From contig OZ038326.1 of the NCBI GenBank assembly GCA_964035795.1, positions 2,328,916 through 2,392,915 on the forward strand: a stretch of DNA of 64,000 bases, written 5' to 3'. This stretch comes from Pterobdella sp. o SKG-2022. Lineage: Eukaryota > Annelida > Clitellata > Hirudinida > Piscicolidae. The first letter of the stretch is position 1. Every line of letters starts with the position of its first letter. Below the pieces are notes generated by a model. The model searched no databases, had not been told where the DNA came from, and worked only from the letters and a program-made list of their open reading frames with translations. Position numbers and translations under genes: made by a program. Shown here piece after piece: positions 1-19,509 of the stretch.

Positions 1-8110
<8,110 letters not shown>

Positions 8111-8689
8111 AGCAACGATGATAGGGTTTACTATAACGAGAATATCTGAAAATATAAAAATTTTATTCTACTTTTTTACGGTTTATTTCGAAAAAATGGT
8201 TTTATTCAAAATATTTTTGGTCAAGTTTTTTATAATTAAATAATATTTTTCGTTTTATTCGTTAAAAATTCTTGTAAATTTTGGTATTTCGTGTTTTTGT
8301 CTAATTTCCTAATATACAATTGAAAACTTCAAATTTTTTATTATTCATAAAAAACAAGTTTCCAATATTATTATGAACTTTATTATTTTTATTATTACTA
8401 TTATTATTTTCTGTTATTATTTCTATGCATCTCAACATTATATAAAACCTTGCTCTAGCGACTGAAACTTCATCTTGAAAGCTTGAAACATTCGTTCTTA
8501 AAGTTTATACCAAAAGATTTTTATGATCGCAATTGCAAACAATCGTTCAGGCTCTTGCAGTCGTATTTATTAAAAATTGTTCTTTTTGTGGAATAATCAA
8601 GCATCGAATCATCACTTTGTGTTGTCAAATAAAAATGTGTTCCGAAAAGACTAGTTGCTTTAACTGCCACTTCCAATCTATATTGTTTC

Positions 8690-8745
8690 ATTTATAAAGC
8701 GCACAGTTTGCAAACTAGGTTTGCTGCAAAGGCGCTTTTGAACGC
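8690..8745 (+). repeat. Interspersed repeat copy (pairs with 28083-28135)
   Basis: It contains the segment AGTTTGCAAACTAGGTTTG followed by TGCAAAGGCGCTT. The reverse complement occurs almost identically at 28083-28135. The preceding TTTATAAAGCGC resembles 3' ends of CR1/L2-type LINE families, so it is probably a transposon tail. Confidence 0.6.
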
Positions 8746-9363
8746 TCCAAAGTGTTTGAGAGAAGGTGAAAAAGGCAGATTAATTTGAGGATAAATCCAT
8801 AATGAAAGGCGTTTTCTAAAAAGAGCTTCATGAAAGAATAAGATGAGACCGACTCATAGAGCCATAAGCCAGAGTTCGAAGACCTGAAAGACTCATAAGT
8901 TTGTCCAGAAGAAAAAGCTCATTAAAATGAGCCGGCTGATTGAAACAGAGAGTATTGGGGTGAGTCCCAGTAATTTAAACAAAGCTCTTAGTGCTACGTC
9001 AAACAATGAAAACGATCGAGGCAAGCGCGAGATAAAAAACAGTAGTCGGTCTGGACGACATTGTGGTAGCGTGGTTTTGTTAAGATTGCAACTTGGATAT
9101 GAAACAGTTACGCAAAATGAAAAGTTGCCTTCATGGAGCTTGGAAAGAATTAAAGATAAGATAAGTCGAGGCAACGGCTAAAAGGAATCGCACGATTAAT
9201 ACAGTCATGTAAAGCATCCAACCAAGTCTTGGCTGTGTAGGACACCTTTAGACAGTCTTTCTACCAAGTTGAAGCCTCTAGAACACTCTATTTCTTTGTG
9301 GATATTTTTAATCGTTTTTTTTGTTGAGTTTTTTTTTGAGCATATCCGTCTTTACACTGATGG

Positions 9364-9423
9364 AGAGAAGCAAAAGAACTGCAGAGAAGCAAAAGAACTG
9401 CAGAGAAGCAAAAGAACTGCAGA
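9364..9423. repeat. 19-bp tandem repeat, three copies
   Basis: The unit AGAAGCAAAAGAACTGCAG occurs three times head to tail with no visible mismatch. It is a small minisatellite in intergenic DNA. Confidence 0.9.
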
Positions 9424-9731
9424 GTGAGATGCAAAATTAGAACAAATTTTTGAAATTGAAGAAACATTGAATTAAATTAATTGGAAAAAAAATTTTTAGA
9501 CTTTAAATGAAATTATATAGCATTTGAGAGTTTCAAAGTAGCAAACAGATGAAAAGTATTCAATCCGTTTTAAACTAGTGGATCTATTCAAACACCAGGG
9601 TTTTTGTATCATTACTTAACCATGGAAGGTTGTAGTTTGTATTGACAAAAAATATATAACTTGAATTGCTGTTTTTTGAATTCCATATGGAATCTACTTT
9701 TGATTAAAATTTGAAAAAATAATTTCACACG

Positions 9732-9893
9732 TTTCATTAAATAATTCAAATTAATTTTATTGATAGAAAAACATTTTCATCCTCTCTAAATGTACCTTAG
9801 TTATTTCAGCAAATTTTATTTCCAAAAGGCGTGTAAGAATCCTAAAATGGCTTGAAATCAAGTGCCCTCAAAGATATTTCTGTACTTATGGCT
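9732..9893 (+). repeat. Left arm of a long inverted repeat (partner 14345-14508)
   Basis: About 160 bp, starting TTTCATTAAATAATTC and running to TTTCTGTACTTATGG, recurs as its reverse complement at 14345-14508 with about two mismatches. The arms enclose the nicotinamidase gene and the first lectin. Confidence 0.9.
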
Positions 9894-10123
9894 TGAAAAA
9901 GAATTCCGTAAATAGATTCTTCATATAAAATATATTAAATATAGCAATTATTATTGGCTCAGACCCATAAGGTTTATAATTAACTTTTGGAGCTTCAAGA
10001 CGTTATGAACTGATAGTAAGTTTAAAACAAAAATACTTCACCATTTGTGAGCATAAAACTATGCTTCAAGTTTTAAAATCATAACTACGATAAGTATAGA
10101 ATAAAAGCTTACAAAATTTTGAA

Positions 10124-12446
10124 ATGATCAAATCAAAAAGAATTGTTGTGGATAATCCAAAAAGCACTAAATATTATTATGTTATTTTGTTCTTATTCTT
10201 ATTTTTTCCTTCATCATCATCTGATGGTACAGCTCTCCTCATCATGGGAATACAAAGGTGGGAAATAAAATAAATCTCTGCAAAATATACAAAATTAACT
10301 ATTCATTTTGAAAATTATTTCTAAAAGCTTTTTAGGAAAAATATTATAGATTCTGTAAATCATTCAAAAAACATCAATATAAGCACATGATGGCATATCT
10401 AATAGTACATTGTACCACAGGTGTAACGCCTTTGGTGGCAGTTTATCCGCTCGCCAGAATTCAAACCTCGTGCAACAGATCAATCAAATTTTGAAACGCT
10501 ATAGACCTCAACTGGAAACAATAGTATTTATTTTAGACTACCACCACCCTCATCACATATCCTTCTCTTCGCAGCACACAACTCCTCTCAATACAAACCA
10601 CGTCATATTGTCCTACAACGCTAATGGTTTCTCTATGATAATTGAGTTCATTAATAGTCCCTATTATTAAGCTCATTTTATGTTTTTATTCAGTTCAATT
10701 TCAATATGAAACAAACGACTAACACGTAAAAAACCAGGCGATTTGTGTGAAGGACCAAGCGTCAAGGACCGTTCTAGGGTGAAAAAATGTTCGTGCACCA
10801 AGCTGCTGCAAGTGCGGCAATCTTTATGGCCTCCACACTGCGTCAAAGATACCTATGAAAACAGAATGATGGAAAGACTTGATGTTGATGGAGACAGAGA
10901 TTATGTGCTCAAAAAGGGCACATTTCTCGACGTGGGTGCATATTTTATCAACTGCCGGTATTTTTTGTTTTGTAATAGAATGTTTTGAGTGCTATAGTTA
11001 ATTTTAAGTTTTTATTTGATTTTTTGCCAGTAATAATAAAGTTTTTCATTTCGAATAAATTAATTTTGATGTAAACTGTTTTTTACGTTTGACCACTTGC
11101 TTTTCTATTGTACCCATACCTATATTTCATTGTTTAACATAAAATATTAATTTTTAAAAATTATTGTGTGAAAAAAGTTATTTTATTTCTTTTATATCAG
11201 TTAGGAAGCTACTCGGCTTTTTTCTCTAATGGGAGAATTAAAAAGACGGAGTTGGACCATCATCTCAAGTATCATTATTTTTTAAATTATTGTTTTTATT
11301 ATTAATATTTTTGTTTTTTCTTTATTCATTTTCGTTTTATTGTTTAATTTTTTTCTTAAATTTCACTTTCTAAGTTCATTATTTCAAAAAATTTGACGTT
11401 TAAAAATATTCTAATTATTACTATTTTAATCTGATAAATCGAAAACATTGTAAGTGACAGCTCTTTTGGCTTCCTTCTTTAAAGAATATACAGTTTAAAT
11501 TATGAATATAAAATTTTGAAATTGTGAATATAAAATTTTAAAACATGAGTGTTCAAAACATAAATTTTTCCAACGATTTAAATCAAAAATTTTTATTAAC
11601 TAAATAATAACACGGAGCTTTTCGTAAGTTAAACTTGCATTATCAATTATACAAACTTTTATTTATTTTATATATTTTTTAAAATTATATCATTTTAAAA
11701 CTTAAAATTCAAAAAAGAAACATACAATTTAAAAAATAGACACTTAAAAATACACAAAGTCATAACTAAAAATGCAATCCCATCATGAAGGAAGCACGAG
11801 ATTTCAAACGTCATTATAACTGGCTTCCCTTACGAGTTCTGTCTTAAGCACACTGCCCTCGATGCCAAGTTTTTAGGTCATTACCAGTTCAACCGTCCTT
11901 CATTGTTTCACAGTTTCTACACTAAATTTTTTGTCTATTATTGTTATTTATTAAATTTTTTATGTCTTATATTTTAGATTTCATTTTCATTATGCAAGGT
12001 TACAAGGTGTATGTGATAGAAGATGCGGTGGAAAGTCTGTACTCAGCACAAAAACTTGTGGCCTCGGAAGATATGCAAAACAAGGGTGTGGTTGTGTGCG
12101 TGTGGGTGGGTGTGGTTGTGTGTGTGCGTGGGTAGGATAGAAAAAATCTAACAGACAAAAAATTAACAACAATAGTATATGTATTGCCTAACTGAATTTG
12201 ATAAAACAATGAAACAATGATTGCTAAGCAGACCAAATTTATTAATTGCTTGTTAAACTCATTGAAATTTCTACAGGTATAAAACTGATTCAAACTGAAA
12301 ACATAAATAACGTTTTATCTCGTGCTTCGAACAAAAAACTGTGGTTCTTCTTTGGGGCAGCCATTATCGCAACTGCTGTCACTTCTTTGGTCTTGGTGGT
12401 ATTGAAATTCAGGAAAAAGAGAAAATTAAGAAAAATGAAGAAATGA
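10124..12446 (+). CDS. Nicotinamidase (isochorismatase-fold), probably membrane-anchored; seven exons
   Basis: It would hydrolyse nicotinamide to nicotinate in NAD salvage. Inferred exons: 10124-10257, 10421-10626, 10738-10935, 11205-11268, 11791-11876, 11999-12085 and 12277-12446. All junction phases agree. Visible family features, in order: ALLIM then GGSLS; the metal-binding DYHHPHHISF; LWPPHCV; KKGT with the catalytic Lys; SYSAFF; the Cys motif EFCLKHTALDA; and GYKVYVIEDAV. The sequence GIQ replaces the usual D-x-Q, so the catalytic Asp is Gly in this model. A hydrophobic stretch after about residue 17 (VILFLFLFF) could be a signal or anchor, although it might instead be an intron polypyrimidine tract ending at the AG at 10231. 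The C-terminus has a clear transmembrane helix (AAIIATAVTSLVLVVL) and a very basic tail, suggesting an ecto-enzyme. Family and exon chain are solid; start and activity are uncertain. Confidence 0.85.
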
Positions 12447-13120
12447 ATCTGATATGGTTTTAAAAATAGTTATATGAACGTAAACATTATTTTGAGCATT
12501 TGTCTTAACAATGAGTTGAGGGTATTTATTGAACAATCTTATTGGTATCTCCGTATATTATTGTGGCTCGTGGAAACCCTTATTCTCACATTAGATATAA
12601 AATTAATAATTGTTTTAAAATTAAGTTCGTAAACCTTCGATATATCCCATCCGATGTTTTTAGATGTCACAAAAAGCTGTTTGAAATAAAAATTTTCTTT
12701 ATTAGTGATATCCGTCAGATTATAATTGTTTTTGAGAAATTCCATCTAAAAAATTTTAAAAAATGGACCAGAAAATAGTTTTCTATGATTAAAGTTTTGA
12801 TTTTTCTACCTTCGAAACCATAGAAATAAAATAACAAAAATGGTTTCAAAAGTTCACAATGTTCTTCCTTCACTTTTTGGCAAACTCTTTCGCTCTATTA
12901 ACAATATGAGCTGGTGCCAAAATAAAAATGAAAAGAATTTTAGATTTTGATTTTTTAAATAAAAATGGATCAGCTTGTTATAAAATTCTAACTTTGAGAT
13001 GATATTTTGAGGTATTCGTAAGGATTGGTTTTGATCCAGTCAATAAGCAAAAGTTTTTTGTTTATTGAATACGTGTTTTTCATGAAAAATTTTTGTTTTC
13101 TATAAAGTTTTGGTAATTTG
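12447..13120. other. Intergenic spacer, nicotinamidase to lectin
   Basis: AT-rich DNA between two convergent 3' ends. Apart from the polyadenylation signal I see no gene or repeat. Confidence 0.6.
12825..12830 (+). terminator. Polyadenylation signal AATAAA for the nicotinamidase gene
   Basis: A canonical AATAAA lies about 380 bp past the nicotinamidase stop and is the clearest such hexamer in the 3' flank. The assignment rests on position only. Confidence 0.45.
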
Positions 13121-14158
13121 TTAATAAAAGCTTTTTGCAGATTCATTTAAATACCCTTCATCAATAAACTTGTAGAATAAAAGTTTATAGAAGTCATCAT
13201 TAGAATTCGAAATAAGGTGATCAAACGATCGAGACATATTGATCCAAATGTGGTCAGCTTGGCATATGAAGCAATATCTAAAACCACAGAAAACAGCATT
13301 CCAATATTCGTTATACCACAAATGAATGCATCTTTCTCTTACTTCACGATTATTTGGTTGTGCTTTTTCCCATTTGGCGTATAAGTCCACGTTAGAAACT
13401 GGAGGAACGTTATTTGAGGAGTCAAAAAAGGTATCAAGGGCAGGCTTGAAGAAATAGGTGTAGCTGTTATAAACAAGACCATCAATGTATGCAGCTTGTC
13501 TAGATGACTGTGAATATTTTGATGCTAATTTTTCACCGTTAAGCAGACCGATGTTTTGTTAATACGATAATTTGTATAAAATCGCGTATTTCAAAGAACT
13601 TGATATAATCAGGGATGAAAGATTTATTTGAATATTGACCCACTTAAAACATGAGTGATAACAACACTTTTTGAACAAGTCCTTATTGAAACTCATTCAG
13701 TAGCTTTTGCTATATTATAACAAACTTATACTAAAAATAGTGAAAATAATTTATGCACGCGTCTTAATTAAAATTTGTTGAAACTGCAACTTAAAGATGT
13801 TACAGAGCTGAAATAATATTAAAAATTGAAGAAGGAACAATAATGCAAAAATTCATCTTTAAACTTAGAATAGAGGTAAGCCACTGCCGCGTGGTCTCTC
13901 TGCTTCAACACATTGGCCAAGTAACCACCGCTAAAACTTCGACAAACTTGTTGGGTCTCTATTTAAGATTTAGGCTCAGTGAAGCTTCTCAGACAAAATT
14001 CTCCTATCAATTCGTATGTTTCAGGACAACCTGATTGTTGGAGATTAATGGTTAGATATTTCAAACGCCCAACTGAATCTCAATTATAACTAACCTGCAT
14101 GTGCATAAGAGCCCAAAAGTAGAACAGCTGCCAAACAAGACTGAAACTTAAATATCAT
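13121..14158 (-). pseudogene. Secreted C-type lectin-like gene with an in-frame stop
   Basis: Exon 1 (14095-14158) encodes a typical signal peptide, starting MIFKFQSCLAAVLLLGS and ending in AHA, with a GTTAGT donor. Exon 2 begins near 14020 in matching phase with CPETYELIGEFCLRSF, the first Cys pair of a C-type lectin domain, but reaches TAA after EPKS, where the sister gene at 15.7 kb has a Trp. Lectin-like sequence resumes after the stop (IETQQVC, GGYLANVL). The final part, about 13121-13540, is open and carries GLVYNSYTYFFKPAL, a QPNN sugar-site motif, ERCIHL, WNAVFC and the terminal CFICQAD, then an unusual tail of about 35 residues. Either the stop is a sequencing error or the gene is dead. 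Without it this would be a small secreted lectin. Confidence 0.65.
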
Positions 14159-14344
14159 TTCTGAAACATAAAAAATTAAGTTAGTAATTTGAAATTCACA
14201 ATCTCTGAAGGAGATTATAAAAGGTAATAGAACCTGGTTAAAGAAGTGACTGCCGACTGTTTCATGCTAGTCCTTTTATACTAATTTCTGTTGGAGAAAT
14301 TTTAATATATTTTAAATAAAAAATCAATTCTTGAAAATTTTTCT

Positions 14345-14508
14345 TAAACCATAAGCACAGAAATATCTTTGAGGGCACTTGATTTCAAGCCATTTTAGGA
14401 TTCTTACACGCCTTTTGGAAATAAAATTTGCTGAAATAACTAAGGTACATTTAGAGAGGATGAAAATGTTTTTCTATCAATAAAATTAATTTGAATTATT
14501 TAATGAAA
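14345..14508 (-). repeat. Right arm of a long inverted repeat (partner 9732-9893)
   Basis: It is the reverse complement of 9732-9893 across about 160 bp with roughly two differences. Outside the arms the flanking sequences diverge abruptly. No long open frame lies inside the repeat. Confidence 0.9.
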
Positions 14509-15463
14509 ATTTTTTGCTAATTAAATTCAATTTCAAGTTGAGAATTTAATAAAGGTTAAAATAAACTTATAAAGCTGATGTTTTCTTATTGCTTTTAAGC
14601 ATTAGTTATACAAGCACTACCGTTTAGTTTACACTTGGAAATTAATGAAAAACAAGTGTGGTGTTGATTAATTTTTTGATCAATTAGAAAAAAATTTAAA
14701 TATTCATTCTAAAAATGCATTTATATTTGTATAACCGAATAAATTACCCAAAATAGTTTCATAAAGTGCTTATGGCAGTCAACCACCATTTCTCTTGCTC
14801 AGATCTTCTTTCCAAAGCGATTCTCATAACATTATTGTAAAATCAGAACCATCGATAAAATATTTTTCAATAATTCATTGTTGGTCATTCTAAAAATGGT
14901 TTAAACTTTTTGAAATTCTTGGTAGTCGTTCTCATCTTTAGGACGTGTATTCAGACTAGTAAATTGTGTTCATTATTGTCAGACAATAATATTTATTTCA
15001 CAAAGTAATTGACAATGAAATAAATCAGTTATTCCGAGTTTCTAGTAAAATATTTTTTCAAAGTCTAATTTTTCTATTCTTCTCTGTTTTAAGCTTTCGT
15101 CTTGGCTTCCTCCAGACCCGTTAAACTAGGGTTATTTTTTCAATAATCAATAAAAATTTTTGAGTTTTAGATTTGATCTTTATGATATTTAAGAGTTAAA
15201 ATGTCCAAACTTCACTTTCGAGGACGTTTTTGAAAAACATTTAACTAAGGCAAGATTATTCAAGGTTATGATGAAAAAATATAGAAAAATGTTGAATTTA
15301 TTTTCAATTAATATTATAAAAGTTAAAAACTTTAAATACATGTGAAGTTAACAAAATAAAAAGCATTAAAAGTTGCTGATATCATGAGATCAACGGGCAA
15401 AGGAGCGTGAAAATAAATTGATCTCATAAAGAATTCCAAACAATAAAAAATTTTATGTCGACC
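14509..15463. other. Intergenic region upstream of the second lectin
   Basis: AT-rich DNA with no recognised coding exon. A signal-peptide exon for the lectin at 15684 should lie upstream, but I could not identify one. Confidence 0.5.
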
Positions 15464-15640
15464 ATTTGATCTCTTCTAGTTAGGGTTTCGGTTGCGCAAT
15501 CGATTGGTTCCACAGGGCGCTTCTCCATGTGGACTATTAATTGTCGGCCCAAGCGGGATCAAACCGGGTATCTTTAGATAATTAGTCTAATGTTCAAACA
15601 CTGAGGTATAGGGGTCGACTACGGACAATAAAAGATGTTT
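15464..15640 (-). mobile_element. tRNA-derived SINE
   Basis: On the minus strand a degenerate tRNA-like head (TATACCTCAGTG..., then B box GGTTTGATCCC) is followed by GCTTGGGCCGACAATTAAT and a tail ending in ATTGCGCAACCGAAACCC. The post-B-box segment recurs at 63747-63780 and the tail recurs at 19687-19725. That defines a dispersed short element, not a tRNA gene. Confidence 0.7.
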
Positions 15641-15683
15641 ATTTTGAAACTGATTTAAGCTTCAACTATATATAAACTTACAG

Positions 15684-16203
15684 AATGTCCAAAAGGCTTC
15701 ACCATGGTGAAAGACTTATGTCTGAGAGGTTTCATCGAAACAAAAACCTGGATGAAAACTCAAAGACATTGCAACAGTTTTAAAAGCTATTTGGTAAATA
15801 TATTTAATCAGGCGGATCAGTGTGGTTACTCATTTCAAAACGAAAGTAATGAACTGTAAGCACTTTCAACTCTCATTCTTGAATTATTTGAAGTCATCTT
15901 CCACTATTCCATTTGAATTGAACTATAAAAAATAACATGACTAACCAGCTACATACGTATGTGTAGGAGGGCTCGTGTTTAATTTCAATCCTTACTTTTT
16001 CAAGGGTACTCTCCCTAACCATTTTGATCCGGAAAAATGGGTTGCCCCAGTTTCCAACAACAACTACGTATACACACTTTGGAATACTGGCGAGCCAAAT
16101 AATTATGGAACTGAGAGATGCTTACATATTGTGAAAAATAAAAATTGGAATGATATCAAATGCCACGCAAAATATAATTTTATGTCAAGCTGATTCCATC
16201 TGA
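15684..16203 (+). CDS. C-type lectin-domain protein, partial, with disrupted C-terminus
   Basis: Two exons are inferred. Exon 15684-15845 encodes CPKGFTMVKDLCLRGF and a WMKTQRHC segment. The second starts near 15970 with GLVFNFNPYFFKG and continues through WNTGEPNNYGTERCLHIV, NWNDIKC and YNFM. EPNN is the kind of motif that binds mannose-type sugars in calcium-dependent lectins. The main frame stops at 16193, just before the last conserved Cys. The expected ending CQADSI is present in the next frame (16183-16203), so a small indel separates them. It closely resembles the minus-strand lectin at 13.1-14.2 kb and diverges from it head to head. No signal-peptide exon was found. It may be a recent pseudogene or carry an assembly error. 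Confidence 0.65.
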
Positions 16204-17170
16204 ACTGGATAATCATGACACCCTTTGTGCGAAATTGAATTTTTGAAAAATTAAACTTATTTTGTGGATAAATCACTATAAAAATTTATGGTCAAGCTAT
16301 TTAGAAACGAAAAATTTTAATGATTACCGCAATAAGTCCTCTATTCCATCGACATATCAACTCATCCAACATGAAGTTGGTGCATATATGGCAAAGATTA
16401 AGGTTAATAAAACCTCAGCACGCCATCGTAGCATGAAAAAAGTTGGTGTCAGTAAATGTATAATCAATAAAATGTAGCAGAAATGATGATGAGAGAATTG
16501 AAAACATGATGTGACAGATTTTATATAAAAAAATTAGTATTCGATCAAAATGGTTAAACATTAAACTTCCATTATTTCGATGGTTGAAACTCCCGTGGTT
16601 AAAAAAATTATCAGCTTATTTGTTGCTTATCATTTCATTGAAGAAATAACTGCACTTTTTTGTGGAAAATCATCTATTACGCAAGACGCATGTATTAAAC
16701 CTCAAATGCACGTTGGGTGTAACCACGTGGAGACGATGCAAAAGCGGCTCTAAATATTCCATTCAATTAAATTATTATAACCTAATGCGGTATTTAAAAA
16801 GTTTTTTTTATAAATTAAAGCACTTGCTAAAAATTCAATGTAGCGAAAACACACGGTGGAACAGACGCTAATTGACAGGATCGAGTCCGGTAACTTTACT
16901 CAATGCTCTACCGACTGAGCTGTAACGTTGTCTTTTGTTGGAAAGATCGTGAGAAATTTTTTTTTAAGGCTTTATAAAATTTATTTGAGGTGCAAATCGT
17001 GTCTGATGAGTTCAAAATACCATTATTAGATGATTGAAGATTTACGAAAAACAAAGACTCCACAACAACTGTAATGATGAAAGTACTGGGATTTCAAAAT
17101 ACAGAGAATAGAAGATTTAAAAAAAACATAATATATGAATGAATTCAAAATCACTCGTTTTGTCCAATTT
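16204..17170. other. Intergenic spacer, lectin to NCAPG 3' end
   Basis: It contains a SINE at 16833-16936 and a reverse-strand AATAAA (TTTATT at about 16979) that could serve NCAPG. Short open frames at 16262 and 16662 match nothing recognised. Confidence 0.5.
16833..16936 (-). mobile_element. tRNA-derived SINE, family with GTGTGTTTTCGCTACATT tail
   Basis: The minus strand shows an intact A box (AGCTCAGTCGGTAGAGC), a B box (GGACTCGATCC) and the tail GTGTGTTTTCGCTACATT. No acceptor-stem pairing is evident, so this is a retroposed element and not a functional tRNA. A second copy lies at 17655-17785. Confidence 0.75.
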
Positions 17171-19472
17171 TCAATCATCATCACTATCACTCTCGACTAT
17201 AGCATCTCCATCATCATCCTCATCTTCGTCGGTGAAGGCAGTGAATTGCTTGCGTTTAAGGCTTCGTCTTGAGGCATTCAATTCTTCTTGAATTTTATCA
17301 TGCATTTTTTTTCTACTGAAAGGGGTTTCCTCGAAGTCGCTGCAAAACGATTGAGTTATCTTAATACTGATAGATAGAAGTAAAGGTCAAGCAAACAATT
17401 ATATGCTCAAATACTGTTTTTCAATTATGGACCGATGCCTTCTCGATACAAATGAAAACGAAAAAACACTCGTGGGTGTGGGCATTAAGTTTGCATGCAA
17501 GGTAGCTATTGCAGAAAAAGCTGCAGTTCCATCATCGAAATCGCTTGCGGTTAAACAGATATTCTTGTATAGTTGATTATTGCTTTAGTGGATAAACCTA
17601 GTTGACAATGGCGAATGAAACCACCAGTTTGAATTTGGAGTTTTCGCTAGAAAAAATTTAATGTAGCGAAAACACACCTTGAAGCAAACGTGAATTTTCG
17701 GCCAAACACGAGATCGAACCCAGTGACTTCATATAACTATTCTTATATTCTATCAACTGAGCTATACGGACAATAATTGATGTAATAACAAAATCGACTC
17801 ACTCATCGTCGTCGTCTTCGTCTTCATTGCCCATAAAAGCCTTTGAGCTTTTTTTAGAAGCTTTAGAAAGTAATTTTTTGAATTAACAGAAAACAATTAT
17901 TTATAATGAATATTCATATTGAAATAATTTTAAAATAATTAAACCCACAATCGGCTTTTAGAGTAACGTCCATTGAATCGGTCTGATCCATAACATTTTT
18001 ATTTTTCTTTTTATTATTAGTATTATTAATAAAATCATCATCACTGCTTCTGACTAGGTCACTATCATTATCAACTCCGTCTTTGATGTTATCCTCATCA
18101 CCATCTTTCATATCCTCATCATCACACTCTCTGTTCTCTGCACTACAGGGAATATCGGAAACTGTGGCAGAGGTTTGGGAAGAGCCTGAAGCTAAGACCT
18201 GCCGATTATTGTCAACATTATTAAAGAAGAAAAAATAACAATATTAAATTAACATAACCATAATAATAGTAATAAAAATGATAATAGTAATAATACTAAC
18301 AAAAGCAAAAACAATAATAAATAATAAGAATAAAAACAAGAATAATAATGAAAATATGAATGACATTAACAACCTGCTCATGCAATTCTAGCTGAGAAAG
18401 ATCCAAGTTGGGGTCACCTTTCTGCAAGGCCAACTGCATAAAAAAATAAAAATAATATCAAAAATATAAATAATACTCAATAATAAAAATAAAAACCAGT
18501 TAAAAAAATATTTTTATCAAAAATAAAAGCAATAATAATATTTCCAATAAATCTATAGAAATTATAATACTAATAACTTTGAGAAATAAATTTTTAATAA
18601 ACTAATTAATGACAAAAACGATGCAAAATTCTAAAAATATATGAGCGATAGAACAGTAAAAAGTATAGAAAAAAAATAATCAAAAAAAATGGAAACGATA
18701 AAAAAACAAAAAAAAAAAACGAGAAAAAATAACGATAAAAAAAAACTTAGAAAACAATAACAATCCAAACCTTAATTTCTTTGGAGGTTTTCATGAGGCT
18801 TCTGAAAGAAGATCTATCCTTCACCGTACCTGCCTTTATGAGGTAATAAATCAATAAAAAAAAATAAAGTGATGAGCTGATTGAAAATTGGTTGCATGAA
18901 CTAGTAATTGAATCGCTATAATTTAATGAGAAAATCAATGTAGCAGATGTTAGGCTTATATGAGTGGACTTTTATCCCCTTTTATGCTAGACCACCCTTA
19001 TATTTATATTGAAAAAAAATGATTTTTATAAAAATAGCATAGCTATAAAATTATTGTTATAGAAAAACAGAAAAAAGAACCTTGAATGCCTTTTTAAGAA
19101 AGTTTCTGATAGTTGTCAGCACCTGCATTCATCCAAATATCCATTTAGTGTACACTCCTTCTATCATTCCTCATATTATACACACTCCACCATCTCCAAA
19201 ATTAATAGTCATTCATCCATGCACAAAAATTCACATTCACCCATTAACCCAAACCTCCATCACCCACTTAAAAAACACCATTCTCCTTCGCATCTATTCA
19301 CACAAATCCACATTCACCCATCCACCATCACCACTAATATCAACCTGTTTATTATCAAGGGAGATATTGAGAAGAGAAAGAGTCCTGGCATACAGCTTGA
19401 CCTCTTGTTCCTTCAAATTCTTTAGCAATTCATTGCAGATGCTTATCGCCAACTCATCATGGGGTCGGGTTC

Positions 19473-19509
<37 letters not shown>

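Larger units (their letters stand above)
8111..10123. other. Intergenic region between MRF and nicotinamidase
   Basis: It holds the MRF 3' flank (an AATAAA lies near 8628), an interspersed repeat around 8690-8745, a 19-bp tandem repeat at 9364-9423 and one arm of a long inverted repeat at 9732-9893. The only open frame of note (8927-9181, 84 codons) matches nothing I recognise and lies next to the repeat-derived segment. Confidence 0.6.

Noticed and set aside
8927..9181. 84-codon plus-strand open frame
   Set aside because: No recognisable family, next to repeat-derived DNA and with no splice or homology support.
16262..16477. 71-codon open frame between lectin and NCAPG
   Set aside because: No similarity recognised and composition like surrounding intergenic DNA.
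16860..16936. Possible tRNA gene on the minus strand
   Set aside because: A and B boxes are present but no paired acceptor stem is visible, and the same tail is shared with a second copy, so it is a SINE head.
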